Source: Pelecanus crispus (lineage: Eukaryota > Chordata > Aves > Pelecaniformes > Pelecanidae). Taken from it: a DNA stretch of 64,000 nt. Below the pieces are notes generated by a model. The model made no database searches and was not told the origin of the DNA. It worked only from the letters and a program-made list of their open reading frames with translations. The DNA lies in contig NC_134660.1 of the NCBI RefSeq assembly GCF_030463565.1, positions 2,555,501 through 2,619,500 of the forward strand. Direction: 5' to 3'. Below, piece after piece: positions 40,301-51,600 of this stretch (positions are counted from its first letter, which is position 1; each line of letters begins with the position of its first letter). The translations under genes were made by a program, and so were the position numbers.

Positions 40301-43300
40301 CAGCGGGGGTGGCACCGGTCCTCCGCTGGTCCTGCACCGCATGGGCCAGAGCTCTTCTGCAGGCGGTTGACGGCAAAGATGCGGGTGCTGCAGATCGGCT
40401 CTTCCCTGGGATGTTTCCCTCCTGCCGAAGCGACGTGCAGGCAGGGCACCGCGCAGGCAGCTGCTCAGGGCTGGGGGAGCAGGGGTGCATGCGGGGTTCA
40501 CCCCTGGGAGCGCACCCGCGAGGGAAATAAACCCTCTCCCTGCATTGCAGCTCCTTGCGCGGATCGAGCGCATGGAAAGGCGGGTGCAGCTGGTGAAGAA
40601 GGACAGCGAGCGGGAGAAGCACCGCATCTTCCAGGCCTTCGAGGTGGATGAGAAGCCGGAGGCGGAGGCGTGCGAGAAGCTGCCGCTGGAGTGTCCCCAG
40701 GACCTGCTGGAGCCCCCCCCGACCCTGCAGCCCAAGCACTTCCCCTACGGCAGGAACGGGAAGGGGCACAAAAGGTAGAGGGTGTCCGGCCGTGGCGGCG
40801 GGGTGCGCGGGGCCTCGGGGAGAAGGGAGGACAGGGAGGACCTTCCCCATGGCTTCGCCCTCCATCCGTGGGGCTGGCACTCGAGCCGCTCGGAGAGGCT
40901 GCCTGGCACCGGGAGCGCAGCCCATGGACCGTGGGTACCGGCTGGGGGAAACCTTGTGAAAGCCTGGGTGAGGAGCTGGGGGTGTCCCAAAATGCTGGGG
41001 AAGCCCCTCTCGCCTCTGGAAACTTGCCTCTGGCCAGCCCTGGTATGGCAGCCCTAGTTTGGGGGTGCCGGTAGCCCCGGTGCAGGGTGAGGATCCGCAC
41101 GCCCAGCTCAGCTCCTCTTCCTCCCGCAGAAAGACGACGTTTGGGAGCGCGGAGAGGAAGACGCCCGTTAAAAAACTGGTGTCCGAGTTCTCGAAAGTGA
41201 AGAGTAAAACTCCGAAGCACTCCCCGGGGAAGGAGGAATCGGGCGGCTCCTTGTCCGAAACTGTTTGTAAACGAGAACTGCGGAGCCAAGAGACTCCAGA
41301 AAAACCCAGGTCGCTCCTGGAGACCCCGCTCCGAGCCTCGGCCCCGCCGAAGGGCCCTGGTGCCCACCCCAAGGAGAAGGGCTTCTTCAGCAGCGAGACA
41401 GACGACCTGCCCTATCTCTCAACCACGGAAATGTACTTGTGCCGCTGGCACCAGCCGCCCCCGTCGCCGCTGCCGTTGCGGGAGCCCTCCCCAAAGAAGG
41501 AGGAGACTGTAGCAAGTAAGCGATGGAGAGCTCGCCGCGGCGCAGGCAGCAGCGTGCCAGGCGTTGGGGCAGAGCCGGCGGCCAGAGAGGGGTTTGGTTT
41601 GCCCGCCCTGGCTTCGGCACGGCGGATGGGGAACGGGGCTCGGCACCCTTGCCCCGAAGCCAGCGAAGGGCAGAGTTGCAGATGCGGTGGGAGAGGTGCA
41701 GCCCCTTGCGCCGCGCTGATGGCTCCTCCCGCCGTGGCCGGTAGCGGCCCCGCTGCTGGCGCTGGGCTCTCCCGAACCACGTCCCCGGCTCGTCCTGCTC
41801 CGGCACACGCCAGGCTGCCGCTGCCTGCACGGCCGAGCTGAGGGCAGCACGCTGGGCAGGGCTGCTGGCCCCGCTCCGCTTGAGCCGCCTGGTTTGCCGA
41901 GCAGCCCACGTGCCCGTTTGAGCGAGGGGTGAAGCAACTTCCCGTTCGCGGTTGAGAAACCCGTCTCTGGTTTGTGGCGTGGCGTGGGTTCCTGCACGGG
42001 GTCGCCTGCCACCCCCAAATGCGGTCCTGTCCTGCCGGCCACCCCTTCCTGGCCGATCCATGGGTCCCGCAGCGCGGCGAGCGCTGGCGATGGGGAGCAC
42101 TGGGCTGTGCCGCGGCAGACGCTGATGCTGCCGGCGAGGCTGCGCTGGATGGCCGAGTGCCCTGGCATGGTGGGAGCTCGGCGCATCTGCTCGGAGCGGC
42201 TCAGGTTTGGTTGTGCACTTGGCCGGGGGGATGGCGACGAGCTCACCCTCCGGTGTCTGCCTCCCCTCAGCCGTCGGCATCGCCCAGCCCGGCTCAGGAT
42301 GAGGGTTTGGGGAGGCTGAGCTGCGCTCCCCAAGGGAGGGATGGGCTGGAAAGGAGCGGTGAGGCGGGCATGGGGCTGGAGCGCGGGGCTGTGAGGGGTC
42401 CCGGCACAGGGTGACAGCCTGGCCTCTCGCCCTGCAGTTCCATCTTGGAGGGACCATGTCGTGGAGCCCCTGAGAGACCCCAACCCCTCGGACCTCCTGG
42501 AGGTACGTACGCCATCAGAGCTGGCGTTGCTGCAGGCGCCTTCCCGGCTGTTTCACCGCTCCAGGAGAGCGGCTTGTGGTGTTTGCTGCCGCTGTGGGCC
42601 CAGCGGAATCTCGTCCCGTCATCTGGCGTAAACAGCGCGGCAAACCCTGGCTGCAGTCGGAGGGCTGGGGTGGGGGTGAAGGACCAGCCCCTCTGCGCTG
42701 CAGCGGCTCAGGGCTGTGGTCAGGGTTGCCGGTGCCGGGAGGATGCGCTCATCCCCGTCTTGTCGTTGCAGAACCTGGACGACAGCGTCTTTTCCAAACG
42801 GCATGCGAAGCTGGAGCTGGATGAGAAACGAAGGAAAAGGTGGGAGCAAAGAGGGCGATGGGGGCCCGGGGTCTGCAGTGGAGCAGGTGGTCTGCACCCG
42901 CTCCCACAGGGAAGGGCCTCAGGGTGTCACCTGGTGGGATGGGGACACGGGATCCGGTCGCCCAGGGCGCAGCTGGCACCTGGAATGGGAACCAGGAACG
43001 CTGCCGGAGAAGGGATGCTCCTGTATCGCTGGCAGCACCGGTGCAGCCCCCGAGCTCCCCGGGAGGGTCGAGGCACCTGCCCGCTCGCTGCCTGCGGGTT
43101 CTCACCGCCCGGGGCATCGTGTTTTCCAGGTGGGACATTCAGCGGATCAGGGAACAGAGAATTCTACAGCGGCTGCAGCTCCGAATGTACAAAAGGAAAG
43201 GGATTCAGGAGTCGGAGCCTGAAGTTACCTCATTTTTCCCTGAGCCAGATGACGGTGAGTGCCTTTGGCGTCGGGGGGCAGGCGGGGTGTTGGGGGGCAG

Positions 43301-43697
43301 GCGGGGGGTGCTGCCTGCAGTGGGGGGTGCAGGCAAGGGGTGCGTAACGCTCCGGTGTCTCTCCCGCAGTGGAAAGCTTGCTCATCACCCCCTACCTGCC
43401 TGTCGTTGCCTTTGGCCGGCCCTTACCAAAACTGACCCCACAGTGAGTACTGGCATCACCGGCGGTGGCGGGGGGGGCCGGGGATGAGCTATGCCGGGCA
43501 CCGGCGCTTGGGCCGGCATCCTTGGCATCGCCCACCGGGAGAGCGCTGGTGCCTTTTGGGTTGGGGACAGTGCCTTGCAGCACGCTGATACCGGCTCTGC
43601 CCGCAGGAATTTTGAGCTGCCCTGGCTGGATGAGCGCAGCCGCTGCCGGCTGGAGGTGCAGAAGAAGCAGACGCCGCACCGGACCTGCCGGAAATAG
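36827..43697 (+). CDS. MSL1: MSL complex subunit 1 (8 exons; exon 1 frame-disrupted)
   Basis: Scaffold of the MSL histone acetyltransferase complex: it binds MSL2 through a coiled coil and KAT8/MOF and MSL3 through the C-terminal PEHE region, directing H4K16 acetylation in the nucleus. Exons are 36827-37387, 40551-40774, 41130-41515, 42438-42502, 42772-42839, 43130-43254, 43370-43442 and 43607-43697. Exons 2-8 are cleanly in phase (1032 nt, 343 residues) and contain ARIERMERRVQLVKKD, KTPVKKLVSEFSKVK, DLPYLSTTEMYLCRWHQPPP, NLDDSVFSKRHAKLELDEKR and the end TPHRTCRK. Exon 1 shows protein similarity in three successive frames; three one-base gains return to the starting frame at the donor, which points to assembly error rather than a pseudogene. 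The expected product is about 529 residues, against 614 in human. Confidence 0.93.
37440..38690. repeat. ggttaatgcccccccgtggcacccc minisatellite in MSL1 intron 1
   Basis: About 40 copies of a unit of roughly 25-40 bp made of ggggttaatgccccccc plus gtggcaccccttggg. C-tract lengths are highly variable. The array begins about 50 bp after the exon 1 donor and fills the first third of the intron. Confidence 0.92.
38690..40550. other. Remainder of MSL1 intron 1, no gene seen
   Basis: GC-rich up to about 39.75 kb, then more balanced. A short AT-rich piece near 39805-39835 (tctaatgaagcccacgttta) could be a conserved element. Open frames lack recognisable domains. Confidence 0.45.
40551..40774 (+). 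CDS. MSL1: MSL1 exon 2 (end of coiled coil)
   Basis: Begins LLARIERMERRVQLVKKDSE, continuing the leucine-rich coiled coil that dimerises MSL1 and binds MSL2. It ends at GRNGKGHK plus two bases. Confidence 0.95.
41130..41515 (+). CDS. MSL1: MSL1 exon 3
   Basis: Encodes a basic Ser/Pro-rich linker (KTPVKKLVSEFSKVKSKTPK) and DLPYLSTTEMYLCRWHQPPP, which starts the PEHE region. It ends KKEETVA plus one base. Confidence 0.95.
42438..42502 (+). CDS. MSL1: MSL1 exon 4
   Basis: Encodes PSWRDHVVEPLRDPNPSDLL. It joins exon 3 directly at VA|I. The segment of about 16 residues found before PSWRDH in the long human form is absent from this junction. Confidence 0.9.
42772..42839 (+). CDS. MSL1: MSL1 exon 5
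   Basis: Encodes NLDDSVFSKRHAKLELDEKR and RK of the PEHE domain. Confidence 0.94.
43130..43254 (+). CDS. MSL1: MSL1 exon 6
   Basis: Encodes WDIQRIREQRILQRLQLRMY through EVTSFFPEPDD, the charged helix of the PEHE domain that contacts KAT8. Confidence 0.95.
43370..43442 (+). CDS. MSL1: MSL1 exon 7
   Basis: Encodes ESLLITPYLPVVAFGRPLPK and LTP, part of the MSL3-binding end of the protein. Confidence 0.95.
43607..43697 (+). CDS. MSL1: MSL1 exon 8 and stop
   Basis: Encodes NFELPWLDERSRCRLEVQKK and QTPHRTCRK, with TAG at 43695-43697. The C-terminus is essentially as in mammals. Confidence 0.96.
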
Positions 43698-45085
43698 CAG
43701 AGCCGCCGGGAGCTCTGTCCGTCACCGGGTCGCGCCGATGGCCGCTGCCCTCCCCTGCCTTCTTGTTGACGGATGGTTTTGTTCCTCCGTGACCCTGGTT
43801 TTGTTCTCTTGGGTTTTGCAACACGTTCCCTGGACTTGTCCCCCCCGTGCTGGCAGCCGAACCCCCAGCAGCACCGGCCGAGGATTCCCACCCGCTGCCT
43901 CGGTCCCGGGGGAAGCGCGCGGACCCCAGACCCTGCCCGTCCTTGCTGCCTGCTGCGGCTCCGCACGCTGCCCTTGCCCTCCCACAGCCAATGTTTGGTT
44001 TATTTTGGACGTTTCAGCTTGCAGCTGTGGGCGGGAGCATGGAGACCACCGGGGCCAGACCCTGATGTTTGGGGGGGGGGGGATGACATGTTCGCCAGCC
44101 GGCGAGGCTGCGTCCTGCTGGGACTCTGCCTGCCGCTGCCTTCTTGTTAACGTTTAGTTAGGAAACGGGATAAGCACCAGTTTGTGTCCGAGCGGTGCGA
44201 GAGGCGGCAGCGGGTGCTGCCCGTGGATCCTGGCGCTGCCAGCCCGGTGCCCCGCTGCGGCGAGGGGCAGGGTGCTGGAAAGTGCCAGGAGGCCAATTTG
44301 GGTTTGTTGGTTGTTTTTCCCCCTCTTGAGTGGCTGTAACGGAGTCAGAGGGGAGAGTTTAAAAACAAAACAACTTTTTTTTTTTTTTTTTTTTGTGAAA
44401 TAGAAATCCTATACGCACAATTTGGGGTTTTTAATTTTGTTTTTATATATAATTTAAATGTTCTGAGGTTGGCAAGGTGCGCTGTGAGGCATTGGGTTGG
44501 TGGGAGAGCTGGTGCCGTGTCCGCTCTGCCGCCATGTCCCCCGCCCTGGCCGAGCCCCCGGGTGCTGCCGGACCCCTGCGGCGCAGTCCCGGTCCCTCGG
44601 TGCTGGGAACCGGACTCTTGCGGTGCCGGTGCTGCCGGACGGCTGGGGAGGGGGCTCCATGGGGGGGTGGGGGGGGCTCCGTGCGTTCCCCGCTCCCGCC
44701 AGGCTCTCCCCGGCCTTCCCTTCAGCAGAGATTAAAGAGGCAAAACGCCAGCAGAGCCGCTTCTTTTCTTATTTTCTTTTATTTTTGCCCCTTCCTGGGC
44801 CGGCGGCCCCCCCAGAGTTTTATTGCTCCCCCCGGGGCTGCGCTCCCCCCGCTGCACCCAGCTGCTTTCAGGCACCGGGGTTAATTAGCGGAAGGAAACT
44901 TGTTTTAAAAAACAAAACAGAAAAACCCAAAAAACCAAACCATGTTTTAAAAAAAAAAAAAGGAAATTGTTTAAAAAAAAAAAAAAAAGTTATAAACACG
45001 TTAGGCGCGGGTGCTGCCTGCGCTGCCCGTCCTGCCTGCGGGGGGGGGGAGCACACGTGGCCACACCCGCGCGCTTTTTTTTTTT

Positions 45086-45120
<35 letters not shown>

Positions 45121-45130
45121 TAAACGAGGA
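43698..45130 (+). other. MSL1: MSL1 3' UTR and 3' end
   Basis: Contains a T-run at about 44373-44394, an ATTAAA at 44731-44736, A-runs at 44949-44960 and 44973-44988, and T-runs at 45075-45086 and 45090-45116. An AATAAA at 45119-45124 follows, which is the best poly(A) signal. The 3' end then lies within about 280 bp of the CASC3 start codon. Confidence 0.6.
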
Positions 45131-45169
45131 AAACGGGCGCTGCGTGCTGATGTCTGCCTCTCTCCCCCT

Positions 45170-45401
45170 CCCCATGACGTCATTTCCGACGCCGTGACGC
45201 CATCGGCGCTGTGACGTCGGCGCCCTGCCCGGCGCGCGCCTGCCCCCTGCTGGGGAGAGAGGCGGCGGGGGAAGGAGCGGCCGCTCGCAAAGGCCGCCGG
45301 GACGGCGGGGGCGCGGTGTCGTCACTGCCGCGGGGGCCGCCGGGAGCTGTAGTCCGTCCCGTGGTGCCCCGCGCCGCCGCCCGCCCCTGCGGCTGCCCAA
45401 G
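45170..45401 (+). promoter_or_regulatory. CASC3: CASC3 promoter with CREs and an SBS-like motif
   Basis: A perfect CRE (TGACGTCA) lies at 45175-45182, with related tgacgcca and tgacgtcg just after it. A ZNF143-like GGACTACAGCTCCCG reads on the minus strand at 45341-45355. The CASC3 ATG itself sits in a YY1-like aagatggcgg (45400-45409). This is a typical TATA-less housekeeping promoter. Confidence 0.6.
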
Positions 45402-45659
45402 ATGGCGGACCGGCGGCGGCAGCGCGCCTCGCAGGACAGCGAGGACGACTCGGACTCGGCCGCCTCCGACAGCGCCGATTCGGCCGCCAGCGCCGCCCGT
45501 TCCCGCTCGGGATCCGCCTCCGGTTCGGGCTCTGGTTCGCCCCGGCCGCCTCACCGCCCGCCGCGGGGTGCCGCCGGGGCCCTCAGCGCTGGGCCGCGGG
45601 GCCGTGGGGCCGAGAGCTCCGCCGGGGGGGGGGCCAAGAGCGCGCCCGAGTCCGAGTGT
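45402..45659 (+). CDS. CASC3: CASC3 exon 1
   Basis: Encodes MADRRRQRASQDSEDDSDSA and a Ser/Ala/Gly-rich acidic region ending AKSAPESEC. It is 86 whole codons; the donor follows tgt at 45660. Confidence 0.93.
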
Positions 45660-48600
45660 GTGAGTGCAGGCGTGGGGGGGGCGTGGGGCCCGGGAACGGG
45701 GGCGAGAGGGGGCGAGGGGACCGTGGGGGCCCGGGGATGGGGGAAGCTCGGGAGGGGGCTTTGGGGGGGGCCCTGGGGGAGGGGGGGGGGGGCTCTGGGG
45801 GGGCTGGAGGAACGCGGGGGCGGTTGGGGGGCTCGGAGCCGGGGTGGTGGGGTGGCAGGGGTGGCGGGGGGTTGGGGGCACACTGGGGTGCGGGGTGGGC
45901 TGGAGAGCTGCGGGAGCAGCAGGCTGGGGGATTGGGGAACTGGGCTGGGGCCCCCCCGTGGGTGCGGGGGGGGGGGGGGCAGGCTGGGCTCTGCGGCCCC
46001 CCAGCACCAGGCAGGGGCTTCCTGTCCCCCGGCATGGGGTCCCCACAGCGGGGCGCGGGTGGGTGGGTTTGCTGCCTGGTCAGGCCTCTTCTGCTCTTTA
46101 TCACCTCTGGCCACCCTGGTTGTTAAGTGAGGGCATTAAAAACCTTTTCCGGGGAATTTGTGGTGCTGCTGTCTCCCACCTCTGCAGGGCAGTTCTTCTC
46201 CGGTAGTTTACGGCTGGGTGCAATTTTGTCCTGTTGTGGGTTTATAGAGCCGGTTATTTATTTCAAGTTCCTCCCGAATCGCAGCGCGTTTCTGCTCGGT
46301 TGTTTTGGTGTTTGGGCTTATCTCGTGAATGCATTGGCTGGTTCTGTTTTTGATTTGAGGTTGTTTTTACTGCACAGTTCGATCAGTCTGTTCTTTTACT
46401 AGAAACTTTTCCTGCTCTGATTCCACTTCATCCAGCGTCTTCTCTCAGGCGCAGGGTTGTGTTTCTGTCGCTGGAGTCTCTAGCAGATATCTCTCTCGCA
46501 GATATCTGCCTGAGCTTGGTCCTGCTTGGTATTTATTTGTTATTCCTGGGCTCCTGCTTTAAGTAATCCTCTTGTCCTTTCCCGAGTTAGCTGTCTGGCC
46601 CTCCGTTATTGAGGGAGGGGAGCCTGGCTTGTCTGTCCATGTTGCTTTTTTCCCTCCAAAGATCCCCTAGCAGTTAACGCAGTTTGTGCTTTTTTTTTCT
46701 TGAGCTGCGTTCCCCCAGCATAGCTCACTCCAGAATGATCTTAGAGAAAGGTACCGGGAGCCCTGAATTTGTTTCTTCTTTCTCGGTCACTGAAGCTGAA
46801 CTTCTAAGGGCGGATGTGATAGGACTGGGGCCAAACCTTGTTGTAATTGCGTCTGGGATCGTAGGAAGCCACAGGGACCCAGCTGCTGACCTCCCCCTCC
46901 GCTAATGCACCTTTCTCTCCCTCTCTCTGCAGGAAAGCGAGGATGGCATTGAAGGAGATGGTGAGTAACGACTTCCTCTGGCATTGCAAGTTCTGTCTGC
47001 GTGCAAAAAGTAAAAACTGGACAAAATGCGTTTTCCAATAGTCCTGCAGTTGTTGTCATCCCAAATATTACCTCATAATAGTAGCCAAATGTGGGGTGCA
47101 GGGACAACATGCCCCAAACTCGCCCTTGCTTCCTCCTGTGTGAGCTAGCAATGGCATTCATCAGGCACGCTTTGGTGCTGGCCTCTGACTTTCCCTTGGT
47201 GGGACTGTTCAGCGTGTGTTTGCCAGCGGTCGCCTGCAGCGTGGCATGTTACGCTCAGAGAGAAGCTGTGTTTCTGTTTCTGCCGTGACACCAAACTCCT
47301 TTTTCTCCCCCGCAGCTGTACTCTCAGATTACGAAAGCGCAGAAGACTCAGAGGTAAGAGGAGTCTCTGTCCTGGTGTTTAAAGGGTTCTGCTGAGTGAC
47401 CGCATCTCGCACAATTTTAGCACAAAACCCAGTTTGTGTCCTTCGTTCTGTTCCACTGACCCCATCGGCTGTGATTGCCTTTGTCTCAAGATACCAGCTC
47501 GTGCGCTTCGCACCAGCTGTGCAGAGACTCGGAGCGAGCTGCGCTGCAGCGTAGTCGTCGCCGCTGCAGAGGAAAACAGTCTCTGCCAGTCTGAGCCCCC
47601 TCGCCGGGCGGTTCCCTTGCATACAGTCCACGGTGCTGGGCAGCTGGGCCCAGCCCTGTGGAGAAGCTGCCTGTGCTGCTGTGGGCTGGACGTAGGGCCA
47701 GTATGTGTGGGGGAAAAAAAAAAAAAATGCCTGGCTCCTCAGACGTTGGATACTGGGAGCAAGATTTGCCATGGCCAAGAAGGGTGTGGAAGGAAGTGTA
47801 GGATGCTGGTTGCGTTTTAATTAGTCAAAATGAAAAACCTAATTGCTGGGTTGGAAGCATCCCAGGCAGCATCCCTGTCTTCTGCATACAGCAGCTGGAG
47901 GGGTAACGCGCCCCGTGAGTGCTGGCAGCTCTGCGTTGGGTGTGTGCTGAGAAAATCCTGCCTCGCATGCACTGGGACCCCCTGCCTGCACCTGGGAGGC
48001 GGCCTGGGCAGCAGCCTGCGGCTGTAGGTTTCCCTGGATTTTTAGTTCAGAACTGTAACTTTAACATCTTGAGGAAGTTTAGAGAAGTTCTGGTTTCTAA
48101 TGATTACAGTGAAGGTTTTCTAGTGAAAACCATTCTCTTGAGACAGCTGTTCTGGGGGTCTTGAGGCGGGCAGCAGTTAGAGAAAACACAAAACAGCAAG
48201 GCAGATGAAATCAAAGCTCGTAGGGGCTGTTAATTTGTGAATTAATCGCTGCCGTTAGTGAGGAAGGAGCGCGGCAGGCTGTAGAGGCGACACGTGGAGG
48301 GCAAGGGGCAGCTCCCCGTGTTCACCGTGCAGCGGCTCTTCAAGCCTGGAAACCTGCGCGGAGGCTCCCCGGAGGCTCAGCATGCGTAGAAGCAGAGCAG
48401 CGCCGGTGCACGCCGGGCTGTTGGAGCAGCAGGGGTATTGCATCACTGACGTGCCAGGATGACTCTGTTCCTGTGCCTAAAAATAATGCCCGTCTGGGTT
48501 TCCCCAACGTAAACAAAAGGAGCAGTTGATGTGCAAATACGCTGTGTTGAAAGAGAAAAATAGAGCAGTCTTTTTGTTAATCATGCAGAGCTATTTTTAG

Positions 48601-51600
48601 TGTCAGTTCCAGCCTAAGCAAGGCTTGCAGGCTCCTGGAGGGTGAAACGAGGTCATGCTCCTGTGAGCAGAGTGCTCCGAGTGAGTCAGCTGAGTAACTC
48701 CAGGGAATTTGGAAACGTGGTGCTGGCTGGATCCAGGCCCTCAGTGTGGGAAGGAAGGGACGGTCTGAGGGCCCTTGTTCGCTGGTCTCCCTGGCTTGCG
48801 TGAGCCCTTTCCTTTCAGAGCGGTGAAGAGAGGCAGTGGCTTTGTGGGGGAGCTGGTCCTGGCTCTGTTCTAGAAAGCCTGACTGTTGGATGTGATGTCA
48901 CTGGTGAGAGTTGGTGGGGAGAACTGTGGGTTTACTCTTTGCTTTTTCTGTAAAAATACAGGGATAGGAAGGACCTTGAGAGCTAATCCTCTGCTTTGAA
49001 AGAGCCGGGTGTCTAACAACTGGAATGGGGATCTAACTCCAGATTTGGGGACTTGTGTGGGGAAATTCCTGGGGGACCTGTTGCTAAAGGTGCACGTTTG
49101 AGTAACTGGGGCTCTTTCAGGCAGAGGAAGAGGATTACAGCGAGGAAGAAAGTGCCAAAGCGGAACTGAAGCAGGATAGTAATGATTCCTGTGAGTCAGC
49201 GGCAAAAGCAGAGAAAGGGGATGAAAAACCTGACTCCAAAGGTGCTGTAACTGGTGAGAGGCAAAGCGGGGATGGGCAGGTAGGTGTTAAACATGCATTC
49301 TCTGGGCCGTGGGGGGCTTCTCGCAGAGGGACTGCTGCAGTGGTAAGAGCTGTCTGATTTTGACAGGAGAGCACTGAGCCTGTTGAGAATAAAGTTGGGA
49401 AAAAAGTTCCCAAGCACCTGGACGATGACGAGGATCGGAAAAACCCGGCTTACATCCCACGCAAAGGGCTTTTCTTTGAGCATGACCTCCGAGGGCAGAC
49501 GCAGGAGGAGGAGGTCAGGTATGTGAGCATCCCCCATGGGTCTGCCTCTCTCTGGGAGGGTGAGGCCAACTCCCAGGTCAGCGTTTGGCAGCACAGCTCC
49601 TTGCTTCGGTGTGAGGCGCTGGGAAGGCGTCAGCAAGGAGGATTTGCCTGTTCTTCAGTTGCCTGCTTGCAGTGTCCTGCCAGGACATTTTGGCTCTTTG
49701 TTTTGAAGGAGAAACTGAGGGTGGTGCAAAAAAAACCACAGGGAAAGCTTCTTGTCAATGAGCAGTGCCCCTTCTTGCTGCTTTTCGGAAATAGCAGTGG
49801 GTAGACCAGTAGCTGCTGGGCAGGAGGAGCGGGAGGAAGAAGAGATGCTGTCTCCTGTGCACATCCTGCCCTAGAAATGCTCGGTCTCTGTGTGTGGGGC
49901 TGGTTGAAGCTGCCACATCTCCTTGGCTTTGTGACAACCTCTTGGTCCTCACTGTGTAACTATTCCAGGCCGAAGGGTCGTCAGCGGAAGCTGTGGAAGG
50001 ATGAGGGCCGCTGGGAGCACGACAAATTCCGGGAGGACGAGCAGGCCCCCAAGACCAGGCAGGAGCTGATTGCGCTTTATGGCTATGACATCAGGTCAGC
50101 TCACAACCCTGACGACATCAAGCCGAGGAGGATGCGCAAACCAAGGTGAGCAGCAAAGTCAAACTAGAGCCTGGCTTGTCCCGGAGGGAAATCTCAGCCC
50201 TTGTGCCAGGCGCTTCAAACAACAGGAAGGGGGAAAGCCCTGTGGTTGGCTTTGGCCCCGGGGTGAGACCTTGGTCCTGGGAGTTTTGCATGCTGCATAC
50301 GGGAGAGGGGTTCCCTGGTGCAGCAGCACATCTCACTCGGATTTCTTTCTAGTTGTTTGTACTATTTTTCTCCCTCAGGTTTGGGAGTCCTCCTCAGCGA
50401 GACCCAAACTGGTCCAACGAGAGGCCAAGTAAGCCCCCAAGGCACCAAGGTGCAGACAGCACTTCGGCTCCCCCGCGAACATTCACCAACAGGAGCTCCG
50501 CAGGTACAGGGAGGATGCCCCCACCTAGGAACTACCCAAGGATGGGGGGCTACAAAGAGACCCGTCCAAGCTACCGAGCTTCGGAAACAAGCGTCCAGCA
50601 TCTGTCTCGTAACGGCGAGCAAGCAAAACAGGAGGGCAACTATCGAGCAAAGCGTGCGGAGCAAACCCCACCACGAGACAAGTCACCCGAGATGGAAGCA
50701 GCACACGTCCACAGCAGCCCTGCAAAGGAGGAGGTTGCTTTGGAAAACCAAGCCATGGCTGCCGATGCTGCACAGCCACCACCAGACAGACCAATTGAAA
50801 AGAAGTCTTATTCCCGGGCAAGAAGGACCAGAATCAAAGCTGGGGATGCAGGGAAGCTGGCAGATGAAGTGCCGCCTTCGGAAGGGCTGACTCCTGTGCC
50901 TCCAAAACCTGTGCAAGCCGAGACATCCCCCCCACCAGCCAAAAGCAGTAACTGGGAGTCGCCAGTAGAATCCAGCTTGGATGGACTCGAGCAAGAGATG
51001 ACCCAAATGAATCTCACTGAGCAGAACTGGACTCCAGGGCAGTCTCAGTTCATACAGCCCCGGGAGCTGAGGGGTAAGTGGGTGCAGCTGCACCAAAATG
51101 TTGGTTTTCCATTGCAGCCCCAGCCAAATGCAATTCCGCATTTGCATAGTTGGTTAGAGCTGAATTGTCTCTACCTTAGTCCAGTCTCGGTGTAGGTCTG
51201 TGATGGAAATGCGTGCTGCTGAGAAAGTGCAGTGGAGATGGTTAGAGGGGACAAAACAGAACAGAAAAAGGGGAAATTAAACATTCTGGTGCAGGTTAAT
51301 TGAGTTAGAGCCAGGAAGGACATAAAACTAGATCCTTTCCTTTTCTCTGCCCTGTTTTGTGTTGAGAATGGGGAAGGTTCAGTAAAGCTGAAGGCCTGTG
51401 CGTGGAACAGGCAGCAGGGACTTTGTGCGCTATGAATCATAGCAAGACCCGCTGCTGCAGCAGGAGTCAGAGTTTGGCAGATAAGGAGCATTGTGCTCGG
51501 TTGGCAGGTAAGGATAATGAATATTTGGGCTCCCGTAATGTCCTGCTAGGAGCAGGAGGGAACTTTCCTCTGTTTATCAGCTTATTTCCTAGCATTGAGA

